Numbered from the stretch's first letter, positions 1 to 7,122 are shown. The stretch is 10,627 nucleotides of DNA from FEN-1297 sp964498065 (GCA_964498065.1 CAZCFZ010000120.1:1-10627), one strand, 5' to 3'. Program-made: numbers and translations. The notes: generated from the sequence alone by a model not told the origin.

Positions 1-89
1 GGAGAGGTGGGTGAGTGGCTGAAACCAACGGTTTGCTAAACCGTCGTACGGGTAACACTGTACCCCGGGTTCGAATCCCGGCCTCTCCG
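1..89 (+). tRNA. tRNA-Ser (anticodon GCU)
   Basis: This is a complete type II (long variable arm) tRNA that decodes the serine codons AGC and AGU. The acceptor stem pairs GGAGAGG (1-7) with CCTCTCC (82-88), with discriminator G at 89. The anticodon stem pairs ACGGT (28-32) with ACCGT (40-44) around the 7-base loop TTGCTAA; the anticodon GCT is at 35-37. The variable arm has a GTAC (46-49)/GTAC (60-63) stem. The T arm is CCGGG-TTCGAAT-CCCGG (65-81). The 3' CCA is not encoded: the tRNA is followed by CAA. The window opens exactly at base 1 of the tRNA, so its promoter cannot be seen. Confidence 0.97.
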
Positions 90-109
90 CAAACATTTTT
101 CTAATAGTA

Positions 110-304
110 ATGGATTATTTCGTTTACATCCTTTACTCCCCTTCCTTTCAGAGAACTTATGTGGGACAAACCTATAACCTTAACAATAGACTTGTTTATC
201 ACAATAACAGAAAGGTCCGTTCGACTAAATCTTATGTCCCATGGTTGATGATTCATTTCGAAAAGTTTAATTCAAGAGCTGAAGCTATGAAAAGAGAAGT
301 ATGA
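110..304 (+). CDS. GIY-YIG nuclease-like protein, C-terminally truncated
   Basis: A 64-residue frame matches the small stand-alone GIY-YIG (UvrC/URI-type) nuclease family. Visible motifs are the GIY-like strand FVYILYS (residues 4-10), the YIG-like TYVGQT (16-21), the helix with Arg27 and His31, the VRSTKSYVPW segment (36-45) and the FNSRAEAMKRE helix (53-63), in which Glu63 sits where the metal-binding glutamate is expected. Family members usually run about 80-100 residues and continue with a lysine-rich tail such as KxLKSG; here a TGA follows Glu63-Val64 directly. None of the other frames after the stop restores the tail, so this looks like a true loss and not one simple frameshift. There is no clear Shine-Dalgarno sequence before the ATG. 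It lies 20 bases after the tRNA-Ser and could be read from the tRNA promoter. It is probably a decaying gene; a short functional peptide is less likely. Confidence 0.6.
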   Translation: MDYFVYILYSPSFQRTYVGQTYNLNNRLVYHNNRKVRSTKSYVPWLMIHFEKFNSRAEAMKREV

Positions 305-338
305 TTAAAATTCACTGTCCCTATGTATTAATATAAAA

Positions 339-405
339 GCCCTCACCGGCGCAGTAAAAACTTACCAGCGAGGGGACTCGCCTCCATTGGGGATATGGAG
401 GCTGG
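339..405. other. GC-rich structured element of unknown identity
   Basis: A compact block within AT-rich DNA contains several overlapping inverted repeats. GCGAG (368-372) pairs with CTCGC (377-381) over a 4-base loop. GCCTCCA (380-386) pairs perfectly with TGGAGGC (396-402) over a 9-base loop. CCAGC (365-369) can pair with GCTGG (401-405), enclosing the whole 3' half. CCCTC (340-344) can pair with GAGGG (370-374). These pairings exclude one another in part, so the element could switch between folds or be a small structured RNA. I do not recognise it as a known riboswitch or RNA family. No T-run follows, so it is not a standard intrinsic terminator. The strand cannot be decided from palindromes alone. 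Confidence 0.4.
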
Positions 406-488
406 GAACTTAAGTAAATACGAAAAATTTGTCAAATTATAGTTCAAACATGAAAGAATGAAAATTATTTAGAAATTGGAATTGTATC

Positions 489-524
489 GTCTTTAATAAC
501 AGAGAAATTAAAGACACATTTTTT
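489..524 (+). terminator. AT-rich hairpin followed by T-run, possible terminator
   Basis: GTCTTTAAT (489-497) pairs perfectly with ATTAAAGAC (507-515) over a 9-base loop. It is followed three bases later by six T residues (519-524). The shape is that of a rho-independent terminator for rightward transcription from the tRNA-Ser/GIY-YIG segment. The stem has only two G-C pairs, so termination would be weak, and a chance palindrome in AT-rich DNA is possible. Confidence 0.35.
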
Positions 525-932
525 GATTGTTTGTTGCATGTATGTTTACACAAATTATTGTTTTTAATTAATAACCAACCATTTATATATAACATAAATT
601 AAGCTTATCATTTAACATTATTGTTTAATTTAATCGATTATTTCTTGCTTTTTAATAATATTTCATGTATACTACATCTAGTTTCCCCATTTAATTATAT
701 TCACCAACATTTGGTATTTATTCATTGTAATTATAATAGATACTAAATGAGTAAAAGATATTAAATGTATAGAAACTGGTTATAGTGTTCGTATTATCTT
801 TTTAGCGGATATCAAAACAGATAAATTCACAAAAAAAATAGCTGATTTAGTTCTTCGATTTTTTTGTATTCTATGCATCCCTTTTAAAAAGTGACAATAA
901 AATATTTTATAATAAATTAAAAGGAAATTATC

Positions 933-1427
933 ATGAGACGTAAATCCTTTTTCCTGTTTTTATTTACATTAATTATAAGCGGATTTGTTTCTATATCTTT
1001 TTCCCAACAAATGAATGCTAAACTTCAACGTTTGGCAAAAGGTGCAGATATAATTGTAACCGGGAAGATATTTAAACAAAAATCAAATTGGAATGCCAAC
1101 AAAACAAGAATTTACACAGAAGCAACAATACAAGTTAATGATTACCTAAAAGGAAACAATAGAGGAAATACAGTCACTGTTGTTTATCCTGGCGGAGAAG
1201 TCGGGGGTATAGGAGAACTTTATACACATATGCCGAGATTTAAAAATGATGAAGATGTCATGGTCTTTCTAAAAAAGGGAAAGAATAGCAATAGCTATAA
1301 AGTATACGATGGTGAAAATGGGAAAATACGAATTATTAAAAATGCAAAAACAGGAGAAGAAGTCACCAGCTCAAATATTAGAATAAGTTATTTAAAAACT
1401 CAAATAAAAAGTTATTTAAAAAAATAA
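933..1427 (+). CDS. Secreted cysteine-free protein with TIMP/NTR-like OB-fold pattern
   Basis: The 164-residue product begins with a signal peptide (MRRK, then a hydrophobic run to about residue 22, cleavage probably near SFS-QQ). The start is supported by AAAAGGA about 8 bases upstream of the ATG. The mature part reads GADIIVTGKI (about 37-46), YTEATIQVNDYLKG (61-74), VTVVYPGGEVGGIG (about 81-94), MPRF (99-102) and DVMVFLKKG (about 107-115), then a lysine-rich end. That order (a strand with ADxxVxGK, a V-x-YLKG strand, then a strand ending in FL) is like TIMP/netrin-type OB domains, but there are no cysteines at all. From memory, similar small exported proteins with a PGGEVGGIG motif are often encoded beside matrixin proteases; here the next gene, 71 bases downstream with no terminator between, is such a protease. 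An operon and a partner role (inhibitor, chaperone or propeptide-like) are inferences. The function is not established. Confidence 0.8.
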   Translation: MRRKSFFLFLFTLIISGFVSISFSQQMNAKLQRLAKGADIIVTGKIFKQKSNWNANKTRIYTEATIQVNDYLKGNNRGNTVTVVYPGGEVGGIGELYTHMPRFKNDEDVMVFLKKGKNSNSYKVYDGENGKIRIIKNAKTGEEVTSSNIRISYLKTQIKSYLKK

Positions 1428-1488
1428 TAATTGATTAATCTGGGGAATAACAAACCTAGTAGTTTTTCAGATTATTAACATTAATGCT

Positions 1489-1494
1489 AGAGGG
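1489..1494 (+). promoter_or_regulatory. Ribosome binding site fixing the start of the giant protease gene
   Basis: AGAGGG lies 4 bases before the ATG at 1499. It lies inside the frame that would begin at the upstream ATG (1484), which has no ribosome binding site of its own. Starting at 1499 also gives a clean signal peptide (MNTFTSK followed by a hydrophobic core). The start at 1499 is therefore preferred to 1484. Confidence 0.6.
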
Positions 1495-1498
1495 CAAT

Positions 1499-4400
1499 AT
1501 GAATACATTTACAAGTAAGAATCTTAATCTTTTGCTTTTTATAATTTCTTTTATCCTTTTTAATAATACATACGCACAAAACAGCGGAAACAACTGTTTT
1601 ATTTTTAATGGAAATTCAAGTCAGCTTTATATTTATGATGGTCAGCCGGTAAATAATGATGCAAATCAAAATGGATTTCAATTTTTTAATAGTAGTTCTT
1701 CAAATAATCAGATAACAGTACAAGCGTGGATTTATATAATCGGAGACACACCGCCCAATACAAATGTTCCTATCATTTATCGAAAAGTTAATAATGGAAC
1801 AACTTTTTCTTTGTTCTTAAAAAATAATCTTGCATATTTTTCTGTAGGTAATAATAATTCTGATACTGTTAATACAATTACCAAGCTGCCTGCATTTCAA
1901 TGGATATCAATTACTGGTTCCTATGACGGGAACACTCTTAAAATATATTCTGGTGGTTCTCTATTATCCAGTGCGCCTTTTAATATGACTGCCGGTTATA
2001 ATGTAACAAATGGAACTACAGGATTATTTGTGGGGAAATCTAACTCCGGGTCATTTAGAGGATTAATTGATGAAATAAGAATTTTCAATATTGCACTTGG
2101 CGATAATAATATTAATAATTCAGGCGGCAATGGCAACCCGGCTGAAAATATTCCGAGTTCACTTTTACAATATTTATCTGGAGAATGGTCCTTTAATCAG
2201 ATCACTCCTACAAATATTCTTCTTGATTTTTCGAATAATAAAAATAATTTGTATATAAGTAATATAGATTCAGCACAAGTCATTCCTACTAAAAGCAAAA
2301 ACTTTCCATTCTTCGTAGTTACTTCTGCATTGGATAATCCGGATGCAACAATTGGTGATGGCTCTGCTGTCTCAACTAATGGACAAGTAACTCTTAGATC
2401 TGCAATTCAAGAAGCAAATGCAGACGCAGGTTCGCACGTAATTTATTTTTATATACAAAATGCTTCACCTTCAATTCAACCTTTATCATCACTGCCGGCC
2501 ATTTTCCATCAAGTATATTTGGATGCAACAACACAAAGCGGATATAGCGGTTCACCAATAGTACAGATTAATGGTGCTTATGCAAATTTAACAATATCAT
2601 CTGGAGGCAGCTCAGTTACTGCTCTTTCTATTAATAATTCTTCCGGTTTCAGTCTAACATTAAATACTGCAGGCGGAAATAATATTACTGCAAATCAAAT
2701 ATCAGGAATATCTATAAACTCTTCAGGAAATAACATTAATTCGAATACAATTTCCAATTCGGTTGTTGACGGAATTTCAGTTTCATCCGGAGCTGCTAAT
2801 AATATTCTATCAAACAATAATATTTTAAATAATAAAGGAAACGGAATTTCAGTTTCGAGTGCAAACGGGAACTCAATTTCCAACGATTCTATCGGCAATA
2901 ATTCATTAAACGGAATTGCGGTTTCCAATAGTGCTGGAAATATTTCAAATAATTCAATTTATGCAAATCAAAATTTCGGTTTATTGTTAAATGGCAATAA
3001 CGGTAATCAAATTTTAAAAAATACAATTGGTACAAATAGTTCCGGCGGTGTTTCAATTACAGATAGTAAAGAAACACTAAAAGAAAATACAATATTAAGA
3101 AATACCGGTAACGGGATTTTATTAAATTCATCCGGTAGTTCTATAGTAAATAATAATATTATAGGTAATTCTAGTGACGGTATTTATATCAGCGGTAGTA
3201 ATAATACCATAAACTTGGATTCAGTCGCTTCAAATGGTGTAAGCAGTTCCGGAAACGGGATTACAGTTGAAAGCGGTTCAATTAATAATAGTATAACTAA
3301 TAATTACTTTAATAATAATTATGGTGTCGGATTATCTATTAATTCTGTTCCTTTAAATCAATTCACAAATAACGTTATAAACGGTAATACTTCCGGCGGT
3401 ATTTCATTATTAAACACAACTGGTACTTTAAGTGATAATACAATTAGCAGTAATGGAAATTTTGGTATCCAATTAAACGCTTCAAATAATTCTATAAGTA
3501 AGAACATAATTTATGATAATTCAAGTCATGGAATTATTATTAATGGAAGTGGAAATTTAATAAACCAGGACTCAGTGTTCAGCAACGGAACTTCAGGATC
3601 TGGAGATGGCGTTTATGTTCAAACCGGAAACGGCAACTCAATCTTAAATAATTCCATTTATGGTAATTCTAATTTGGGTATTCAATTAGCTACTTCTACA
3701 AATGATTCACAGCCATATCCGACACTTAGTACATTTTATTCATGGGAGGATAATTCAGTTACAAATTCTGTATTAGGCGGAACAGCAATTGAAGGAGTAT
3801 TGAGCGGTTGTATTCCCAATACAAATTACAAAATCCAATTTTTTGCTAATACAAATCTAAGCTATAGAGAAGGCAGAAGATACCTAGGTGAAATTGAAGT
3901 AACAACAGATATAGCAGGCGAATCAGACTTTTTTGCTAACATGAGTAAAGTTGTTGTAAATACTGGAGAATATGTAAGCTCAACTGCCACCAAATTGGAT
4001 ACCAATGGGAATACTTTAAGTACATCTGAATTCTCAAATTCAATTTCTGAAGACACAAGCGAAGGTCTTCACTACAAAGTAAATACTACATTATCCGGCA
4101 TACCGCTTCATTGGGCAAATGGTAAAGCAGATTATGAGATTGCACCATCTATTTATAAAAAAGGAAGTGATTATGTTAATGCAATTATTGACGGCTTCAA
4201 TACATGGAGCCAAGTAAAACCATTGGATTATACTCAAATACCAAATGATACTACCGAGAAGTGGGGCGGTAATACTGATGGAATTAACAATGTTGTCTGG
4301 ATCGCAGATTCTACAGACTGGGCAAATATTGTAGGCGCTCCGGAAGATGTAATTTCGGTTACCAGAATAAGGTACAACGCACTGAACGGAGAATTAATTG

Positions 4401-6991
4401 ATGCCGATGTGGCTTTTAATGGGCAGCCGGCTTCGCTTACAACAGGAACGCATTTTTATTGGACTACAAATCCGCAAGTTGATTCTACTTATCTTGATGT
4501 TCAGAATGCTGCAACTCATGAAATCGGACATTTTACAGGCCTTGCTGACTTATATAATCCCGGTGATCCTTTTTATAATATCTCTATGGGAAATAATAAC
4601 CAGGTTGCTACTATGTACGGCCGTATTAATGTTGGTGAAACTTTTAAACGAGAAGTTCATCCGACAGGTTATACGGATCAATCAACTGTAACAACTGGTG
4701 ACGTTGGCGGAATTAATTATATGTACAGCCATCTCAATGAAGTTTATTATGATATAGTTTTAGTGTTCGACGGCTCTCAAAATTTTACTTCACCATATGT
4801 TTTAAATGGATTTACACCATCAAAAAATTCCGCAGGAGCACTGCTTGCGCATTTAAGGGTAGGCGATAAGCTCGGTTGGGTTAATGGCACTAATCAAGTG
4901 CAGGCTATTGATACATCTTTTTATTCTTATTTCGGAACTTTAAGCAACTTGCAGCCTGATACCTTGGGTACTTTGGCAGATCGAATAACTGCAGCAGAAA
5001 ATTTGTTTGACCCGTCTTCAACTAATAATAAAATAATATTAGTATATAGTGCAGGTGAAGTATCTTCAGATTCGTTAATCACACATCTTACACTTAAACC
5101 CGGCATAAAAATTTATACCATGGGATTTGAAGGTGTTGATCAAGGACAGGATTTAATGAGCTGGCTTGCAAATAAAACTGGAGGAGAATATTATAAAGTT
5201 GATAGTTCAAGTGAAATTCCTACAGTTACAAATGTAATTTGGCTTCGATTGTTAGGACTGCAGATATCATATCTTTCAGGTGAATTAAACAGTGATATTA
5301 TTTCAAGTGGGCTTGCCTGGCAAGGTGGGCTTGCCTGGCAGGGCGGATTAGCCTGGCAGGGCGGACTTGCCTGGCAGGGCGGATTGGCATGGCAAGGAGG
5401 TTTAGCATGGCAAGGAGGATTGGCATGGCAAGGAGGTTTAGCATGGCAGGGCGGATTGGCTTGGCAAGGCGGAACGCTTGATATGGGTGTTTCATGGAAG
5501 GGAAGCAATTATTCTTTAGTATTGTTACCGCCAGGAGTTAATATAGACTATACAAATACAAATCTTCCGACTGGAGCTATTACGGAATCTAATTATAATA
5601 GTCCGGCTAATGCTAAGTATGGAATCGAATTCTATAATGGTTATAATCCTAATGGAAGTGGTTTCCCATATAAATTCTTTAGGGTAAATCATCCTGGTAT
5701 TGGTCATTGGACATATGCTCTGCAGGAAATTACAGCGCCGGACACTACGGAATCACTTAGAGTATATATGGCCAACAGCTCTGATTTAATATTACAGTTT
5801 AGTCCTGCTCAGAAAAGATATTACATAAAAGCTGACCAAAATGGAAATCCAATTCCGGATACAGTGCTTTTTACAGCAAAAGTAATCCAGGGAGGAGAAA
5901 CGGATAGTTTAGTTGGACATGTTTTAACTGAAGGGACTCCTGTTGATACTGCTAATGTATTTATTAAAGTAACATCTCCAGATAGCGAAGTATCAGTAGC
6001 ACAATTATCACCTATAGGTAATGGGTTGTATACAGTATCCTTGTCGACTACCATGTTAGGAAATTATAATGTTGATGTTATAGCATCCGATGGTTCTCCG
6101 AGCGGAATATACAGAAACAGCAAATACTTTATAACTGCGAAGCAGTCATTCTATGTATCCAACTATTTAGAACCTACAGATTTAACTGCTAGGAGGTATT
6201 TTAAACTTGCATTGGCTCAACTTGTTGACATTATGAATACGTACTGTCCGTCAAGCAAGCATTGTACTTTAGATAAGAATACAGCAAAAAATATCCAAAG
6301 TGCTATTTCATTAATAAATAGTTCACTTAGTTATTTCCAAAATGATGGGTACCATCTGACTACGAACAAAGGTCTGACTTTTTATGCGAATATAACCACA
6401 GCAGTAAACGATATTTATGCATATTTAAGCAACACTAATTTTGGAGATAATATTAAGCAATCGCTTGATTATATGTATCAGGGAAGTTATATAATAGATA
6501 ATACTGTTAGAAATGATGCTGATAATCCTATCTATTATTCGGTTTCAAATTATTCAAGTGCAATTAACAGCATAAATTCAGAAATCGGCAAAGCAATTCT
6601 TGAATATACTAAAGGTAATTTTGTTAATTCATTAAATCATTGGACAAATGCATGGAAATTTGCAGAAAATATAATGGGTGCAAAATTAAAGAAAGGCTCT
6701 GTTGATAATTCCAATGCAAATATTCCGAAAGAATATAAAATAAGTCAGAATTATCCTAATCCATTTAATCCAAGTACTACAATTGAGTACCAAATTCCTA
6801 AAAAAGGATTAGTAACCTTGCGTATTTATGATATACTTGGAAGAATTGTTGCAACTTTAGTTAACCAGGAACAAGATCCAGGTTACTATAATGTTATCTG
6901 GAATGCTTCAAAATATGCTTCTGGAATGTACATTTATAGAATTCAAAGCGGAACATTCAGTGCAACTAAAAAATTAATATTATTAAAATAA
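1499..6991 (+). CDS. Giant T9SS-exported matrixin-like metalloprotease with LamG, beta-helix, vWA and GLAWQG repeats
   Basis: The 1830-residue protein starts with a signal peptide (residues 1-26, cleavage near TYA-QN). Domains follow in order: a LamG/concanavalin-like domain (about 30-205); a helix-capping segment with TLRSAIQEANAD (about 270-365); a right-handed parallel beta-helix (about 370-735); a beta-domain typical after such helices (about 737-850); and a matrixin-like protease (about 855-1075). The protease has zinc motif HEIGHFTGLAD (1007-1017) and Met-turn TMYG (Met1039); its third ligand would be Asp1017, not the usual His. Next is a vWA-like domain (about 1085-1250) whose MIDAS is degenerate (D1091-G-S-Q-N, and SAG at 1184-1186 in place of the usual TDG). 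Nine GLAWQG repeats (1271-1324) precede a strand with GVSWKG. Ig-like regions (about 1420-1550) and a helical region with a likely disulfide pair (CPSSKHC) follow. The end (1746-1830) is a type A T9SS sorting domain. It is probably a cell-surface or released enzyme; its substrate is unknown. It is probably co-transcribed with the preceding gene. Confidence 0.9.
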   Translation: MNTFTSKNLNLLLFIISFILFNNTYAQNSGNNCFIFNGNSSQLYIYDGQPVNNDANQNGFQFFNSSSSNNQITVQAWIYIIGDTPPNTNVPIIYRKVNNGTTFSLFLKNNLAYFSVGNNNSDTVNTITKLPAFQWISITGSYDGNTLKIYSGGSLLSSAPFNMTAGYNVTNGTTGLFVGKSNSGSFRGLIDEIRIFNIALGDNNINNSGGNGNPAENIPSSLLQYLSGEWSFNQITPTNILLDFSNNKNNLYISNIDSAQVIPTKSKNFPFFVVTSALDNPDATIGDGSAVSTNGQVTLRSAIQEANADAGSHVIYFYIQNASPSIQPLSSLPAIFHQVYLDATTQSGYSGSPIVQINGAYANLTISSGGSSVTALSINNSSGFSLTLNTAGGNNITANQISGISINSSGNNINSNTISNSVVDGISVSSGAANNILSNNNILNNKGNGISVSSANGNSISNDSIGNNSLNGIAVSNSAGNISNNSIYANQNFGLLLNGNNGNQILKNTIGTNSSGGVSITDSKETLKENTILRNTGNGILLNSSGSSIVNNNIIGNSSDGIYISGSNNTINLDSVASNGVSSSGNGITVESGSINNSITNNYFNNNYGVGLSINSVPLNQFTNNVINGNTSGGISLLNTTGTLSDNTISSNGNFGIQLNASNNSISKNIIYDNSSHGIIINGSGNLINQDSVFSNGTSGSGDGVYVQTGNGNSILNNSIYGNSNLGIQLATSTNDSQPYPTLSTFYSWEDNSVTNSVLGGTAIEGVLSGCIPNTNYKIQFFANTNLSYREGRRYLGEIEVTTDIAGESDFFANMSKVVVNTGEYVSSTATKLDTNGNTLSTSEFSNSISEDTSEGLHYKVNTTLSGIPLHWANGKADYEIAPSIYKKGSDYVNAIIDGFNTWSQVKPLDYTQIPNDTTEKWGGNTDGINNVVWIADSTDWANIVGAPEDVISVTRIRYNALNGELIDADVAFNGQPASLTTGTHFYWTTNPQVDSTYLDVQNAATHEIGHFTGLADLYNPGDPFYNISMGNNNQVATMYGRINVGETFKREVHPTGYTDQSTVTTGDVGGINYMYSHLNEVYYDIVLVFDGSQNFTSPYVLNGFTPSKNSAGALLAHLRVGDKLGWVNGTNQVQAIDTSFYSYFGTLSNLQPDTLGTLADRITAAENLFDPSSTNNKIILVYSAGEVSSDSLITHLTLKPGIKIYTMGFEGVDQGQDLMSWLANKTGGEYYKVDSSSEIPTVTNVIWLRLLGLQISYLSGELNSDIISSGLAWQGGLAWQGGLAWQGGLAWQGGLAWQGGLAWQGGLAWQGGLAWQGGLAWQGGTLDMGVSWKGSNYSLVLLPPGVNIDYTNTNLPTGAITESNYNSPANAKYGIEFYNGYNPNGSGFPYKFFRVNHPGIGHWTYALQEITAPDTTESLRVYMANSSDLILQFSPAQKRYYIKADQNGNPIPDTVLFTAKVIQGGETDSLVGHVLTEGTPVDTANVFIKVTSPDSEVSVAQLSPIGNGLYTVSLSTTMLGNYNVDVIASDGSPSGIYRNSKYFITAKQSFYVSNYLEPTDLTARRYFKLALAQLVDIMNTYCPSSKHCTLDKNTAKNIQSAISLINSSLSYFQNDGYHLTTNKGLTFYANITTAVNDIYAYLSNTNFGDNIKQSLDYMYQGSYIIDNTVRNDADNPIYYSVSNYSSAINSINSEIGKAILEYTKGNFVNSLNHWTNAWKFAENIMGAKLKKGSVDNSNANIPKEYKISQNYPNPFNPSTTIEYQIPKKGLVTLRIYDILGRIVATLVNQEQDPGYYNVIWNASKYASGMYIYRIQSGTFSATKKLILLK
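3038..3715 (+). repeat. 117-codon internal duplication in the beta-helix
   Basis: Within the beta-helix of the giant protein, a 351-base unit is repeated without gaps: copy 1 at 3038-3388, and copy 2 from 3389 to about 3690-3715, where the helix ends. Matching landmarks are SGGVS/SGGIS, TLKENTI/TLSDNTI, NSSDGI/NSSHGI and LDSVASNG/QDSVFSNG. The DSV codons are exactly 351 bases apart (3218 and 3569). Both copies have drifted considerably, so this is an old duplication that lengthened the helix by several turns. A looser, gapped relative of the unit may lie just upstream of 3038. Confidence 0.7.
5309..5470 (+). repeat. Nine tandem 18-bp units encoding GLAWQG
   Basis: Nine exact-length 18-base units encode the hexapeptide GLAWQG nine times with no amino-acid change. 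The DNA does vary, always at synonymous positions: Gly GGG/GGA/GGT, Leu CTT/TTA/TTG, Ala GCC/GCA/GCT, Gln CAA/CAG and final Gly GGT/GGC/GGA. Units 5-6 and 7-8 form a 36-base higher-order pair that differs at only two bases. The array sits between the vWA-like domain and a strand containing GVSWKG (5486-5503), which resembles the unit and may be its ancestor. Confidence 0.97.
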
Positions 6992-7050
6992 TATTATTGA
7001 GAAATATTTGAGATAAGAAATAAAATTTTTCCATCATATTAAACTAATTA

Positions 7051-7083
7051 CCGGTGTCTCGTATTAAATAATTGAGGCACCGG
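7051..7083 (+). terminator. Hairpin terminator after the giant protease gene
   Basis: CCGGTGTCTC (7051-7060) pairs with GAGGCACCGG (7074-7083), a ten-pair stem with one G-U wobble, over a 13-base AT-rich loop. It is followed by the T-rich stretch AATTTTAATTCTT. It begins 60 bases after the stop codon of the protease gene and separates it from the phosphatase gene. The T-run is interrupted, so termination efficiency is uncertain, but the GC-rich stem stands out in AT-rich DNA. Confidence 0.65.
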
Positions 7084-7114
7084 AATTTTAATTCTTAGCT
7101 GCTTTTTATTAATA

Positions 7115-7122
7115 TAATTTTG
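7115..7122 (+). promoter_or_regulatory. Possible Bacteroidota-type -7 element (TAnnTTTG)
   Basis: TAATTTTG matches the TAnnTTTG -7 consensus known for the primary sigma factor of Bacteroides and Flavobacterium. It lies about 100 bases before the phosphatase gene and after the preceding terminator, a sensible place for its promoter. A good TTTG -33 element at the right spacing was not found. Whether this lineage uses that consensus is unknown, and such an AT-rich match can arise by chance. Confidence 0.2.

Larger units (their letters stand above)
305..932. other. 628-base intergenic region without a convincing gene
   Basis: The first 110 bases contain a GC-rich foldable block (about 339-405), which stands out sharply from the surroundings. 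From about 415 onward the DNA is very AT-rich and all frames are broken by stops. The only structure I see there is a hairpin with a T-run at 489-524. The longest open stretch, 751-894, has no start codon preceded by a ribosome binding site. No promoter matching the sigma-70 consensus with proper spacing could be placed before the gene at 933: a TATAAT exists at 908-913, but its start point would fall on the ribosome binding site. Confidence 0.6.

Noticed and set aside
1..89. tRNA-Ser as the attachment site of an integrated element covering the window
   Set aside because: No second copy of the tRNA 3' end is present in the window and no integrase is visible.
751..894. A 47-codon open stretch in the intergenic region
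   Set aside because: It has no ATG or GTG start with a ribosome binding site, no recognisable motif and low-complexity AT-driven composition.
1437..1473. Inverted repeat AATCTG/CAGATT between the two exported-protein genes as a terminator
   Set aside because: Six pairs with a 25-base loop and no T-run after it; too weak to separate the two genes.
1484..1498. Upstream start (ATG 1484) for the giant protease gene
   Set aside because: The ribosome binding site AGAGGG lies downstream of that ATG and fits ATG 1499; the extra residues MLEGN would precede a signal peptide that is normal without them.
4398..4691. 97-residue plus-strand frame inside the protease domain
   Set aside because: It is an out-of-frame shadow of the region that encodes the HEIGHFTGLAD zinc motif.
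5309..5470. CRISPR-like regular repeats
   Set aside because: The 18-base units are directly abutting, have no spacers and stay in frame inside a protein gene, so this is a coding tandem repeat.
5191..5508. Long minus-strand frames with cysteine/proline-rich repeats (PPCHAN-type) opposite the GLAWQG array
   Set aside because: They are the antisense reading of the 18-base tandem repeat, with no ribosome binding site or family resemblance. The plus-strand frame is clearly the gene.
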